Shown in pieces: positions 29,601 to 44,600 of a stretch of 64,000 nt of DNA (its first letter is position 1; every line of letters begins with the position of its first letter). Origin of the DNA: Aldehydirespirator sp965204415 (GTDB taxonomy: Bacteria > Actinomycetota > Acidimicrobiia > Acidimicrobiales > Aldehydirespiratoraceae); assembly GCA_965204415.1 (NCBI GenBank), contig CBDBEL010000003.1:806001-870000 (forward strand), given 5' to 3'. The translations under genes and the position numbers were made by a program. The notes under the pieces are model-generated. The model was not told the DNA's origin, did not search any database, and saw only the letters and a list, made by a program, of their open reading frames with translations.

Positions 29601-32600
29601 CGTCACCGGCAGCTACACGCTGGCGCTGAACTCCGAGCCCACCGCAGTCGTCACCGTCACCGTCGCCGCGCCCGGCGCCGACATCGAGCCCGCCACAACC
29701 ACATTCACCCCCGCCGACTGGCACAACCCCCAGACGGTGACCGTGACCCCCGCCGCCGACGCCGACGCCGCCGAGAGCGACCTCACCATCACCCACACCG
29801 CCACCGGCGGCGGCTACGACACCACCGCGACCCTCACCGTCACCGTCACCGAGAATGAGGTTCTGGTGGCCCCAGTGAGCATCAACCTCATCGCGGGCAA
29901 CACCCATGGCGGCGGCTACAGCGTTGCCAACCTCATCGATGGCAGCGGTCTGTCACACACCCCGACGATAGACAACTTCGGCACTGTCACGACCAGCATC
30001 AGTTCCGAGCGTTATCTGTGGACGACCGCCGAGGTGGCGAGCGGCCACTACTTCGGCGACCAAGGCCGCACGCGGCCGCAGTTCGAGCTGGGGTTGGGCC
30101 GCGCACACGAGCTGCGGGGGCTGGTGGTGTGGGGCTACGGCGGCATCGGCAACGAGGCGTCGGAGTTCACGGTGGAGTTCTCCACCGACGGCGGGTCGAC
30201 CTACCCCGCCTCCGAGGCTGTGGCTACCGGGGCTCTGCTGGGCTTCGGGAACGCCCGCATGGACTTCAGCCAGCCTCGCCGTGCCGATCATGTGCGCATC
30301 ACCGTCACCGACAACGCCGTCGGCAGCGGCTTCGGCGGGTACGGTGGCGACCGCGTCTCGATGTCTGAACTGCGCCTCGTGGTGGCGGTGTCGCGCCCGG
30401 GCAAGCCCGACGCGCCGTTGCTGGCGTCTGGCGACGGGAAGCTGCTGGTGTCGTGGTCGGCGCCTGGTGACGGGGGCTCGGAGATCATGTCCTATGACGT
30501 GCGTCACCGCCGCGAGGGCGGCTCGAGCTGGACGGTGGCGGATCGGGCGTGGACTGCGGGGGTGTTGAGGTACACGATCGGCGGGCTGGACAATGACCGG
30601 GCCTATCTGGTGCAGGTGCGGGCGGTGAACGCCAACGGTGAGGGTGCGTGGTCCGACTCGGCGCGGGCCACGCCCAAGCAGGTGCCCGACAGGCCCGACG
30701 CGCCGTTGCTGGCGTCTGGCGACGGGAGGCTGCTGGTGTCGTGGTCGGCGCCTGGTGACGGGGGCTCGGAGATCATGTCCTATGACGTGCGTCACCGCCG
30801 CGAGGGCGGCTCGAGCTGGACGGTGGCGGATCGGGCGTGGACTGCGGGGGTGTTGAGGTACACGATCGGCGGGCTGGACAATGACCGGGCCTATCTGGTG
30901 CAGGTGCGGGCGGTGAACGCCAACGGTGAGGGTGCGTGGTCCGACTCGGCGCGGGCCACGCCCGAGACGGTGCCCGACAGGCCCGACGCGCCGTTGCTGG
31001 CGTCTGGCGACGGGAGGCTGCTGGTGTCGTGGTCGGCGCCTGGTGACGGGGGCTCGGAGATCATGTCCTATGACGTGCGTCACCGCCGCGGGGGCGGCTC
31101 GAGCTGGACGGTGGCGGATCGGGCGTGGACTGCGGGGGTGTTGAGGTACACGATCGGCGGGCTGGACAATGACCGGGCCTATCTGGTGCAGGTGCGGGCG
31201 GTGAACGCCAACGGTGAGGGTGCGTGGTCCGACTCGGCGCAGGCCACTCCCAGCGCTGAACTGCTGGTGGCTCCGACCAGCATCATCCTCACCGCGGGTG
31301 ACACCCTCGGCGGCTACGGTGTGGAGAACCTCATAGACGGCAGCGGTCTGTCGCAGCCCGCGACTATTGACAACCTGGGAACGGTCATCACCTCCATCAG
31401 CGTCGTGGGTGATTTGTGGGTGACCGCCACGAATGCGCCGGGCGGCAACTACTTTGACCAGGGTCACCCGCGGCCACAGTTCGAAATGGGGTTGGGCCGC
31501 GAGCACGAGCTGCGGGCGCTGGTGGTGTGGGGCTTCGGCGGCATCGGCAACGAGGCGTCGGAGTTCATGGTGGAGTTCTCCACCGACGGCGGGTCCACCT
31601 ACCCCGGCGGCGCGGAGGTCGTTCAGACCGAGGAACTGCTGGGCTTCGCGAGGGCCCGCCTCGACTTCAGCCGGTCCCGCCGCGCCGACTATGTGCGCAT
31701 CACGGTCACCGACAACGCCGCGGGCAGCGGCCACGGCGGCAGCGGCCCCGGCGACCGGGTCTCCATGTCCGAGCTGCGCCTGGTCGCGGCGGCGTCTGCC
31801 CCGGCGAAGAGCGTTCCGGCCAAACCCGATGCGCCGTCTCTGGCCTCCGGCGACGAGAAGCTGGTGGTGTCGTGGGTGGCGCCTGGCGACGGAGGCTCCG
31901 CGATCAGATCCTACGACGTGCGCCACAGCAGCAACGACGGCGAGACCTGGACGACCGCGGACCCGGCGTGGACCTCCACTCTGGAGTGGACCTCCGGCCT
32001 GGAGTGGACTCCGAGCGAGTTGAGCTACACGATCGTGTCGCTGGACAACGGCGTCCCCTACCGGGTGCAGGTGCGGGCGGTGAACCTCGTCGGCGACGGA
32101 CCGTGGTCCAACTCGGCGAAGGCGGCGCCGCGCGCGGTGCCCGAGGCCCCCGCCGCGCCGTTGCTGTCCCCCGGCGACGGGACGCTGGTGGTGTCGTGGG
32201 TGGCGCCCGGTGACGGCGGCTCCGTGATCACCTCCTATGACGTGCGCCACAGCAGCGACGGCGGTGAGACCTGGACGACGGCGGATCCGGCGTGGACCTC
32301 GGGGATCCTGTCGGGGTCGTTGTCGTACACGATCTTGTCTCTGGTGAACGGCACCGAGTATCGGGTGCAGGTGCGGGCGGTGAACGCGGCCGGGGCGGGG
32401 CCGTGGTCCGACTCGGTGTCGGACGCGCCGCGTGCGGTGCCCGCCACGCCGGCAGCGCCGTCTGTGACGCCCGGCGACGCGGCGCTGGGGGTGTCGTGGT
32501 CGTCGCCTGGCGACGGGGGATCTGCGATCACCTCCTATGACGTGCGCCACAGCGATGATGGGGGCTCGACTTGGACGACGGTCGGTGATGCGTGGACGCG

Positions 32601-35600
32601 TGGGTCGTTGTCGTACACGATCTTGTCTCTGGTGAACGGCACCGAGTATCGGGTGCAGGTGCGGGCGGTGAACGCCGCCGGCGACGGTGCGTGGTCGCCG
32701 CCGTCGCCGGGAGTGCCGGGGCCGCCCGCCACGCCGGCCGCGCCGTCTGTGACCCCCGGCGACCAGCAACTAGAGGCGTCGTGGACCGCGCTCGCGGTGG
32801 GCTCTGCGATCACGTCCTATGACGTGCGCCACAGCGACGATGGCGGCTCGACTTGGACGACGGTCGAGGTTGCGTGGACGCGTGGGTCGTTGTCGTACAC
32901 GATCTTGTCTCTGGTGAACGGCACCGAGTATCGGGTGCAGGTGCGGGCGGTGAACGCGGCTGGCGACGGGCCGTGGTCGGACTCGACGTCGGGTACGCCG
33001 CGTTCGCTGCCCGCGAAGCCGGAAGCGCCGTCTGTGACCGTCGGCGACGAGCAGTTGGAGGTGTCGTGGTCCGCGCCCGGCGACGGCGGCTCTGCGATCA
33101 CGTCCTATGACGTGCGCCACAGCCGCGACGGCCGGACTTGGACGACGGTCGAGGATGCGTGGACGACGGGGAGTCTGGAGTACACGATGTCGTCTCTGGT
33201 GAACGGCACCGTGTATCGGGTGCAGGTGCGGGCGGTGAACGCGGCTGGGGCCGGGCCGTGGTCCGACCCCGCGGCCGCGGCGCCCGCTCCCGTGGTGTCG
33301 GTGACCTCGCCGACGGTGACCGAGGGCGACGTCGGCACCACCACGCTGGTGTTCGCGGTCACGTTGAGCGCGGCGAGCGGCCGGGCGGTGAGCGTGGCCT
33401 ATGGGACCTCTGACGGCACCGCGACGGCCGGCAGCGACTACACCACAGCGAGGGGCACGGTGACCTTCGCGGCGGGGGACACGTCGAAGACGGTGTCGGT
33501 GACAGTGACCGGCGACGAGGTCGACGAGGTCAACGAGACAGTCAAGCTGACCCTGTCGTCGGCGTCGAACGCGACCCTGTCGAGCGGCGAGACGACGCTG
33601 GTGGCGACGGGCACCATCACCGACGACGATGCGAGCCCGGTGTTCGCGAGCGGTTCGGTGTCTCGCAGCGTGGCGGAGAACTCGCCTGGCGCAACGCCCG
33701 TGGGCGCGGCGCTGGCGGCGGCCACCGACGCCGACGGCGACACGGTGACTTACACGATGGGCGGCACAGACGCCGGGTCGTTCAACTTCGCGGCGTCGAC
33801 GCGTCAGATCTCTGTCAAGCCGGGGACGTCGCTTGATTTCGAGGCGGCCAAGAACACCTACAGCGTGACGGTCACCGCGAGCGACGGCAAGACCAACACC
33901 GCCACGGTGACGGTGACGATCTCGGTCACCGACGTGAACGAGGCGGCGGCGTTCTCGTCGTCGGCGTCGTTCACCGCGGCGGAGAACCAGACCGCGGTGG
34001 GCACAGTCGTCGCCGCGGATGAGGACGCCGCGGACAGTGTGACGGGCTACACGTTGTCGGGTGCGGACTCGGGGTTGTTCTCGATCACTTCTGCGGGTGT
34101 GCTGACGTTCGACTCGGCGCCTGATTTCGAGTCGCCCGGGGACGTGGAGAGCACCGACCCGCAGAGCGACGCGGCCGACAACGAGCATGTGGTGGAGGTG
34201 ACCGCGACGTCTGGGACCGGGGACCGTGAGATGACCGCGTCGCAGACGATCAAGGTGACGGTGACCGATGTGGCTGAGCCGCCGGGCAAGCCGACGTCGC
34301 TGTCGGTGACGCCTGCGTCGACGACGAGTCTCACGGTGGGGTGGACCGCGCCCGACAACACGGGCCGTCCGGCGATATCGGGCTATGACGTGCAGTACCG
34401 GCAAGGCACTGGCGGCGAGTGGTCCAGCGGCCCCCAGGACGTCGAGGCGTCGCCGGCGACGGTGACGGGCCTGTCACCCAACACCGAGTACCAGGTCCGG
34501 GTGCGCGCCGGCAACGACGAGGGCGACGGCGGCTGGTCCGACCCGGTGTCGGGCACCACCGCCAAGCCGGTGCTGTCGGCCGCGGACGCGTCGCTGACCG
34601 AGTCGGACGCGAACATGGTGTTCACGGTGACGCTGGCGTCGGCGAGCAAACAGACGGTGACCGTCGCCTACGCCACCGGCGGCGGCACCGCGGCCGCGGG
34701 CAGCGACTACACCACAGCCGGCGGCACGTTGACGTTCGCGGCGGGCGACACCACCAAGACGGTGTCGGTCGCGGTGTTGGAGGACGTGCTCGACGAGGCG
34801 AACGAGACGTTCACGCTGACTTTGTCGAGCCCGACCAACGCGGTGCTGTCGGGCGGCGGGGCGACGCTGGCGGCGACGGGCACCATCACCGACGACGACG
34901 ACCCGCCGACGATGTCGGTGTCGTCGCCTTCGGTTGCTGAGGGCGACTCCGCCACCGCCACGCTGAGCTTCACGGTGACGCTGGACGCGGCGAGCGGCAA
35001 GACGGTGAGCGTGGACTATGAGACCTCTGACGGCACGGCGACCGCGGGCAGCGACTACACCACGGTTTCGGGCACGGTGACGTTCACAGCGGGCGACACC
35101 ACCAAGACGGTGTCGGTGTCGGTGACCGGCGACGAGGTCGACGAGGTCAACGAGACGGTGAAGCTGACCCTGTCGAGCGTGTCGAACGCGTCTTTGTCCG
35201 GCAACGGGTCGACGTTGGTGGCGACGGGCACGATCACCGACGACGACGCGAGCCCGGTGTTCGCGAGTTCCACGGCGTCTCGCAGCGTGGCTGAGAACTC
35301 TGGTGGGGGCACCGCTGTGGGCGCGGCGCTGGCGGCGGCCACCGACGGCGACAACGACACGGTGACCTACACGATGGGCGGCACCGACGCCGCTTCGTTC
35401 GATTTCGCGGCGGCGACGCGCCAGATCTCTGTCAAGCCGGGCACGTCGCTTGATTTCGAGGCGGCGAAGAAGACCTACAGCGTGACCGTCACCGCGAGCG
35501 ACGGAAACACCAACACCGCCACGGTGACGGTGACGATCTCGGTGACCGATGTGAACGAGGCGGCCGAGTTCACCAGTTCGGCGTCTTTGTCTGCGGCGGA

Positions 35601-38600
35601 GAACCAGACTTCGGTGGGGACGGTCGCGGCTTCAGACGAGGACGCTGCGGACGGTGTGACGGGCTATGAGATCACCGCCGGCGCGGACAGGGACCTGTTC
35701 GAGATCACAGAATCCGGGGGTGTGTTGTCGTTCAAGGCGGCGCCTGATTTCGATTCGCCTTCCGATTCGGTGAGCACCGACCCGCAGAGCGCGGCGGGCG
35801 ACAATGTCTATGTGGTGGTGGTGACGGCGTCGTCTGGCGCGGGGACCCGCAAGATGACCGCGTCGCAGGCGATCAAGGTGACGGTGACTGATGTGAACGA
35901 GGCGGCGGAGTTCTCGTCGTCGGCGTCGTTCACCGCGGCGGAGAACCAGACTTCGGTGGGCACGGTCTCGGCTTCGGATGAGGACGCCGCGGACAGTGTG
36001 ACGGGTTACACGTTGTCGGGTGCGGACTCGGGGCTGTTTGCGATCACCTCGGGGGGTGTGCTGTCGTTCGGCTCGGCGCCTGATTTCGAGTCGCCGGGGG
36101 ACGTGATGAGCACCGACCCCCAGAACGACGCGGGCGACAACGAGCATGTGGTGGTGGTGACCGCGGCGTCGGGGGCCGGCGACCGTGAGATGACCGCGTC
36201 GCAGACGGTGGTGGTGACGGTGACCGATGTGGCTGAGCCGCCGGGCAAGCCGACGTCGCTGACGGTGACGCCTGCGTCGGCGAGGAGTCTCACGGTGGGG
36301 TGGACCGCGCCCGACAACACGGGCCGTCCGGCGATCTCGGGCTATGACGTGCAGTACCGCCAAGGCAACACCGGCGAGTGGTCCAGCGGCCCCCAGGACG
36401 TGAACGCTGTGTCGGCGACGGTGTCGGGCCTGTCGCCCAACACCGAGTACCAGGTCCGGGTGCGCGCCGGCAACGACGAGGGCGACGGCGGCTGGTCCGA
36501 CCCGGTGTCGGGCACCACCGCCAAGCCGGTGCTGTCGGTCGCGGCCGCGTCGCTGGCCGAGTCGGACGCGAGCATGGTGTTCACGGTGACGCTGGCGCCG
36601 GCGAGCGCCCAGGAGGTGACCGTCGCCTACGCCACCGGCGGCGGAACCGCGGCCGCGGGCAGCGACTACACCACAGCTTCGGGCACGTTGACGTTCGCGG
36701 CGGGCGACACCACTGAGACGGTGTCGGTCGCGGTGTTGGAGGATGCGCTCGACGAGGACAACGAGACGTTCACGCTGACTTTGTCGAGCCCGACCAACGC
36801 GGTGCTGGGCGGCGGGGGGACCGCGACGGGCACGATCACCGATGACGACGAGCCGCCGGTGGTGTCGGTGGACTCGCCTTCGGTGACCGAGGGCGACGAC
36901 GGAGCTGTCACGTTGAGCTTCGCGGTGAGCCTGTCGGCGGTCAGCGGCCGGGCGGTGAGCGTGGACTATGAGACCTCTGACGGCACCGCGACGGCGGGCA
37001 GCGACTACACCACGGCCTCGGGCACGGTGACCTTCGCGGCCGGGGAGGCGTCTGAGACGGTGTCGGTGACGGTGGCCGGCGACACCGTCGACGAGCACAA
37101 CGAGACGCTCACGCTGACCCTGTCGAGCCCGTCGAACGCGACATTGTCGGGCGGCGCGGCGACGCTGGCCGCGACGGGCACCATCACCGACGACGACGAA
37201 GCGCCGACGCTGTCGGTGTCGTCGCCTTCGGTGACCGAGGGCGACTCCGGAACCGTGACGTTGAGCTTCGCGGTGACGCTGGACGCGGCGAGCGGCAAGA
37301 CCGTCAGCGTCGACTACGCCGACGCCACAACGGGCACCGCGACCTCCGGCACCGACTACACCGCAGTCACCTCCGCGACGGTGACCTTCGCGGTCGGCGA
37401 CACGACTGAGACGGTGACGGTCACGGTGACCGGCGACGAGGTCGACGAGGTCAACGAGACGGTCAAGCTGACCCTGTCGAGCGTGTCGAACGCGACCCTG
37501 TCGGGCAACGGGTCGACGTTGGTGGCGACGGGCACGATCACCGACGACGACGCGAGCCCGGTGTTCTCGAGCTCCACGGCGTCTCGCAGCGTGGCGGAGA
37601 ACTCTGGCGGGGGCACCGCTGTGGGCGCGGCGCTGGCCGCGGCCACCGACGCCGACAACGACACGGTGACCTACACGATGGGCGGCACCGACGCCGCTTC
37701 GTTCGACTTCGCGGCGTCGACGCGCCAGATCAGTGTCAAGTCGGGCACGTCGCTTGATTTCGAGGCGGCCAAGAAGACCTACAGCGTGACGGTGACCGCG
37801 AGCGACGGCAAGACCAACACCGCCACGGTGACGGTGACGATCTCGGTGACCGATGTGAACGAGGCGGCGAAGTTCACCAGTTCGGCGTCGTTCACCGCGG
37901 CGGAGAACCAGACCGCGGTGGGCACCGTCGCCGCCGCCGATGAGGACTCAGCGGACAGTGTGACGGGTTACACGTTGTCGGGTGCGGACTCGGGGCTGTT
38001 CTTGATCACTGCGGGGGGTGTGCTGACGTTCGGCTCTGCGCCTGATTTCGAGTCGCCTGGGGACTTGATGAGCACCACGCCGTCGAACTCGGCGGCCGAC
38101 AACGAGCATGTGGTGGTGGTGACGGCGTCGTCGGGGGCGGGGGGCCGGGTGATGACCGCGTCGCAGACGGTCATCGTGACGGTGACCGATGTGGCTGAGC
38201 CGCCGGACAAGCCGACGTCGCTGACGGTGACCAACCCGACTCCGAGGAGTCTCACGGTGGGGTGGACCGCGCCCGACAACACGGGCCGTCCGGCGATCTC
38301 GAGCTATGACGTGCAGTACCGCCAAGGCACTGGCGGCGGGTGGTCCAGCGGCCCCCAGGACGTGAACGCTGTGTCGGCGACGGTGACGGGCCTGTCGCCC
38401 AACACCGAGTACCAGATGCGGGCGCGTGCCGGCAACGACGAGGGCGACGGCGCCTGGTCCGACCCGGTGTCGGGCACCACCGCCAAGCCGGTGCTGTCCA
38501 CAGCGAACGCGTCGCTGGAGGAGGCGGACGCGAACATGGCCTTCACGGTGACGCTGGCGCCGGCGAGCACCCAGACGGTGACCGTCGCCTACGCCACCGG

Positions 38601-41600
38601 GGGCGGCACCGCGACCGCGGGCAGCGACTACACCACAGCCTCGGGCACGCTGACGTTCGCGGCGGGCGACACCACCAAGACGGTGTCGGTCGCGGTCGCA
38701 GAGGACACCCTCGACGAGGACAACGAGACGTTCACGCTGACCCTGTCGAGCCCGACCAACGCGGTGCTCTCCAGCGGCCGAGCCGCCGCGGAGGGCACGA
38801 TCACCGACGACGACGTCCCGCCGGTGGTGTCGGTGGACTCGCCTTCGGTGACCGAGGGCGACAGCGGAACTGTCACGCTGAGCTTCAAGGTGAGCCTGTC
38901 AGCGGTCAGCGGCCGGTCGGTGAGCGTGAACTATGAGACCTCTGACGGCACCGCGGCGGCCGGCAGCGACTACACCGCGGCCTCAGGCACGGTGACCTTC
39001 GCGGCCGGGCAGAGGTCCAAGACGGTGGCGGTGACTGTGGCCGGCGACACCGTCGACGAGCACAACGAGACGCTCACGCTGACCCTGTCGGACCCGTCCA
39101 ACGCGTCTCTGTCGGGCGGCGCGGCGACGCTGGCCGCGACGGGCACCATCACCGACAACGACGACCCGCCGACGCTGTCGGTGTCGTCGCCTTCGGTGAC
39201 CGAGGGCGACAACGGCACCGCCACGCTGAGCTTCGCGGTGACGCTGTCCGCGGCGAGCGGCAAGACCGTCAGCGTCGACTACGCCGACGCCACAACGGGC
39301 ACCGCGGCCTCCGGCACCGACTACACCGCAATCACCTCCGCGACGGTGAGCTTCGCGGTCGGCGACACCTCCAAGACGGTGTCGGTGACAGTGACCGGCG
39401 ACGAGGTCGACGAGCCCAACGAGACGGTGAAGCTGACCCTGTCGTCGGCGTCGAACGCCACATTGTCGAGCGGCGGGTCCACGCTGGTGGCGACGGGCAC
39501 CATCACCGACGACGACGCGAGCCCGGTGTTCTCGAGCTCCACGGCGGCTCGCAGCGTGGCGGAGAACTCGCCTGCGGGCACTGCTGTGGGCGCGGCGCTG
39601 GCCGCGGCCACCGACGCCGACGGCGACACGGTGACCTACACGATGGGCGGCACCGATGCCGGGTCGTTCGATTTCGCGGCGTCGACGCGCCAGATCAGTG
39701 TCAAGTCGGGCACGTCGTTGGACCATGAGGCGGCCAAGAACTCCTATGTCGTGACGGTCACCGCGAGCGACGGCAAGACCAACACCGCCACGGTGACGGT
39801 GACGGTCTCGGTGACCGACGTGAACGAGGCGGCGAAGTTCACGTCCTCCGCGTCGTTCACCGCGGCGGAGAACCAGACCGCGGCGGGAACGGTCGCCGCG
39901 GCCGACGAGGACTCAGCGGACAGTGTGACGGGCTATGCGGTCACCGGCGGCGCGGACTCGGCGCGGTTCTCGATCAACTCGGCGGGGGCGCTGACGTTCG
40001 CAGCGGAGCCTGATTTCGAGGCGCCTGCGGACTCTGAGAGCGCCGACCCCCAGAACGACGCGGGAGACAACGAGTATGTGGTGGAGGTGACCGCGACGTC
40101 AGGGGCTGGGGATCGCGAGTTGACCGCGTCGCAGACGATCATCGTGACGGTGACCGATGTGAACGAGGCGGCGGAGTTCACGTCGTCGGCGTCGTTCGAC
40201 GCGGCGGAAAACCAGACTGCGGTGGGGACGGTCGCCGCGGCCGACGAGGACTCAAGCGACAGTGTGACGGGCTATGAGATCACCGCCGGCGCGGACGAGG
40301 ATCTGTTCGAGATCACCGAGACGGCGGGTGTGTTGTCGTTCAAGGCGGCGCCTGATTTCGAGTCGCCTTCGGACTCGGTGAGCACCACACCGCAGAGCGC
40401 GGCGAAAGACAACGTCTATGTGGTGGTGGTGACCGCGTCGTCGGGGACCGGCGACCGCGAGATGACCGCGGCGCAGACGATCAAGGTGACGGTGACCGAT
40501 GTGAACGAGGCGGCGAAGTTCACCAGTTCGGCGTCGTTCACCGCGGCGGAGAACCAGACCGCGGTGGGCACCGTCGCCGCCGCGGATGAGGACTCCGCGG
40601 ACAGTGTGACGGGTTACACGTTGTCGGGTGCGGACTCGGGGCTGTTTGCGATCACTGCGGGGGGTGTGCTGACGTTCGGCTCGGCGCCTGATTTCGAGTC
40701 GCCTGGGGACGTGATGAGCACCACGCCGTCGAACTCGGCGGCCGACAACGAGCATGTGGTGGTGGTGACGGCGTCGTCGGGGGCGGGGGGCCGGGTGATG
40801 ACCGCGTCGCAGACGATCATCGTGACGGTGACCGACGTGGATGAGCCGCCGAACAAGCCGACGTCGCTGACGGTGACCAACCCGACTCCGACGAGTCTCA
40901 CGGTGGGCTGGACCGCGCCCGACAACACCGGCCGTCCGGCGATCTCGAGCTATGACGTGCAGTACCGTGCGGGCAACAGCGGCGAATGGTCCAGCGGCCC
41001 CCAGGACGTGAACGCTGTGTCGGCGACGGTGACGGGCCTGTCGCCCAACACCGACTACCAGCTGCGGGTGCGTGCCGGCAACGACGAGGGCGACGGCGGC
41101 TGGTCCGACCCGGTGTCGGGCACCACCGCCAAGCCGGTGCTGTCGGTCGCGGACGCGTCGCTGACCGAGGCGGACGCGAACATGGTCTTCACGGTCACGC
41201 TGACCCCCGCGAGCACCCAGGAGGTGACCGTCGCCTACGTCACCTCCGCCGGAACCGCGGCCGCGGGCAGCGACTACACCACAGCTTCGGGCACGTTGAC
41301 GTTCGCGGCGGACGACACCACCAAGACGGTGCCGGTCGCGGTCGCAGAGGACACCCTCGACGAGGACAACGAGACCTTCACGCTGACTTTGTCGAGCCCG
41401 ACCAACGCGGTGCTCTCCGGCGGCGGGTCCACGCTTGAGGCGACGGGCACGATCACCGACGACGACGAGCCGCCGGTGGTGTCGGTGGACTCGCCTTCGG
41501 TGACCGAGGGCGACGACGGAGCTGTCACGTTGAGCTTCGCGGTGAGCCTGTCGGCGGTCAGCGGCCGGGCGGTGAGCGTGGACTATGAGACCTCTGACGG

Positions 41601-44600
41601 CACCGCGGCCGCGGGCAGCGACTACACCACGGCCTCAGGCACGGTGACCTTCGCGGCCGGGGAGGCGTCTGAGACGGTGTCGGTGACGGTGGCCGGCGAC
41701 ACCGTCGACGAGCACAACGAGACGCTCACGCTGACCCTGTCGAGCCCGTCGAACGCGACCCTGTCGAGCGGCGGGTCCACTCTGGAGGCGACAGGCACGA
41801 TCACCGACAACGACGACCCGCCGACGCTGTCGGTGTCGTCGCCTTCGGTGACCGAGGGCGACTCCGGCACCGCCACGCTGAGTTTCGCGGTGACGCTGGA
41901 CGCGGCGAGCGGCAAGACGGTTACCGTCGACTACGCCGATGCCACAACGGGCACCGCGGCCTCCGGCACCGACTACACCGCAATCACCTCCGCGAAGCTG
42001 ACGTTCGCAGTCGGCGACACGACCAAGACGGTGACAGTGACAGTGACCGGCGACGAGACCGACGAGCACAACGAGACGGTCAAGCTGACCCTGTCGAGCG
42101 TGTCGAACGCGACTCTGTCGAGCGGCAGGTCCACGCTTGAGGCGACGGGCACGATCAACGACGACGACGAACCGCCGACGATGTCGGTGTCGTCGCCTTC
42201 GGTGACGGAGGGCGACTCCGCCACCGCGACGTTGGGTTTCGTGGTGACGCTGGACGCGGCGAGCGGCAAGACGGTGAGCGTGGGCTATGAGACCTCTGAC
42301 GGCACCGCGGCGGCTGGTGTCGACTACGCCGCGGCCTCGGGCACGTTGACGTTCCCGGCCGGGGAGGCGTCGAAGACGGTGTCGGTGTCGGTGACCGGCG
42401 ACGAGGCCGACGAGGTCAACGAGACGGTGAAGCTGACCCTGTCGAGCGTGTCGAACGCGACCCTGTCGGGCGGCGAGACGACGTTGGAGGCGACGGGCAC
42501 GATCACCGACGACGACTCCAGCCCGGTGTTCGTGAGCCGTTCGGCGGCTCGCAGCGTGGCGGAGAACTCCGGCGGGGGAACTGCGGTGGGCGCGGCGCTG
42601 GCGGCGGCCACCGACGCCGACGGCGACACCGTGACCTACGCGATGGGCGGCACCGACGCCGAGTCGTTCGACTTCACGGCGTCGACACGCCAGATCTCTG
42701 TCAAGTCGGGCACGTCGCTCAACTATGAGGCGGCCAAGAACACCTACAGCGTGACCGTCACCGCTGATGACGGCAACGCCAACACCGATACGGTGACGGT
42801 CACCATCGCGGTGACCGACGTCAACGAGGCGGCGGTGTTCAGCTCCGCGGCGTCGTTTGACGCGGCGGAGAACCAGAGGGCGGTCGCGACGGTCGCCGCC
42901 GCGGACGAGGACCCCGCCGACAGCGTGACGGGCTATGCGATCACCGGCGGTGCGGACTCGGCGCTGTTCGCGATCACCTCGCCGGGGGGAGTGCTGACCT
43001 TCGCGGCGGCGCGGGACTTCGAGTCGCCCGCGGACTCTGAGAGCACCAGCCCCCGAGACGCGGCGGGCGACAACCGGTATGTGGTGGAGGTGACCGCGTC
43101 GTCGGGGGCGACGGGCCGGGTGAAGACCGCGGCGCAGACCATCGTGGTGACGGTGACCGACGTGGACGAGCCGCCGGGCGTCCCGACGGCGCTGTCGGTG
43201 AGCGACCCGGCCCCGGCGAGCCTCACCGCGGCGTGGACGGCGCCCGACAACGCGGGCCGTCCGGAGATCTCGGGCTATGACGTGCAGTACCGCCAAAGCA
43301 GCATCGGCGGCGTGTGGTCCAGCGGCCCCCAGGACGTGGCGGCGTCGCCTGTGGTGGTGACGGGCCTGTCGCCCAACACCGAGTACCAGCTGCGGGTGCG
43401 TGCCGGCAACGACGAGGGCGACGGCGACTGGTCCGATCCGGTGTCGGGCACCACCGCCAAGCCGGTGCTGTCGGTCGCGGACGCGTCTTTGGGCGAAGCG
43501 TCGCGGGAGATCTTGTTCACGGTCACGCTGGCGCCCGCGAGCGCCCAGGAGGTGACCGTCGACTATGCCACCTCCGACGGCACCGCGGCGGCGGGCGGCG
43601 ACTACACCGAGAACCGCGGCACGTTGACGTTCACAGCCGGCGACACCTCCAGGACCGTGGCGGTGGCGGTCGCCTCCGACGCTCTCGACGAGTTCGACGA
43701 GACGTTCACGCTGACGTTGTCGGCGCCGGCCAACGCGGTGCTCTCCGGCGGGGAGCCTGCCTTGGAGGCGACCGGCACCATCATCGACGACGACGACCCG
43801 CCGACGTTGTCGGTGCTGTCGCCTGCGGTGACCGAGGGCGACAGCGGCACCGCCGCGCTGAGCTTCACGGTGACGCTGTCCGCGGCGAGCGGCAAGACCG
43901 TCAGCGTCGACTACGCCGACGCCACAACGGGCACCGCGACCTCCGGCACCGACTACACCGCGGTCACCTCGGGCACGTTGACGTTCGCAGCCGGCGACAC
44001 GTCTGAGACCGTCGCCGTGGAGGTCGCGGGCGACGCCCTCGACGAGTACGACGAGACGGTGACGCTGGTGTTGTCGAGCCCGTCCAACGCGACGCTGGCC
44101 GGCGGCGTGCCCACTCTGGCGGTGACCGGTATCGTCATCGACGACGACGACCCGCCGACGGTGTCGGTGTCGTCGCCTGCGGTGACCGAGGGCGACGCCG
44201 GGACCGCCACCTTGAGCTTCGCGGTCAGTTTGGACGCGCCCAGCGGCCGCACGGTGAGCGTCGCCTACGCCGACACCGAGACGGGCTCAGCGGCGTCGGG
44301 CAGCGACTACCTCGCTGTGGCGGCGGGGGCGGTGACCTTCGACGCGGGCGAGACCACCGCGGCGGTCGAGGTGGCTGTCAACGGCGACGAGGCCGCGGAG
44401 GGCAACGAGACGGTGGTGCTGCGCCTGATCGCTCCGGTCAACGCCTTCTTCGCCGGGGGCGTGTCGTTCCTCGACGCGGTGGGCGTCATCGTCGACGACG
44501 AGTTGGCCAACAACCCGCCGGGGTTCCCGCTGGGCGTGGTGTCGCGCCGCGCCGATGAGAACTCGCCTGCGGGCTCGCCGGTGGGCGCGGCTGTGCCCGC

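Noticed and set aside
29953..32769. Long minus-strand open frame (over 900 codons) and many similar frames opposite the giant gene
   Set aside because: The frames give Arg/His/Gly-rich low-complexity protein, mirror the repeats of the plus-strand gene, and arise from GC-biased codon use. No family features.
11881..33290. Regular repeats that might be taken for a CRISPR array
   Set aside because: Repeats are in-frame protein modules of about 290 bp or more with coding divergence, no short palindromic repeat-spacer pattern and no cas genes.
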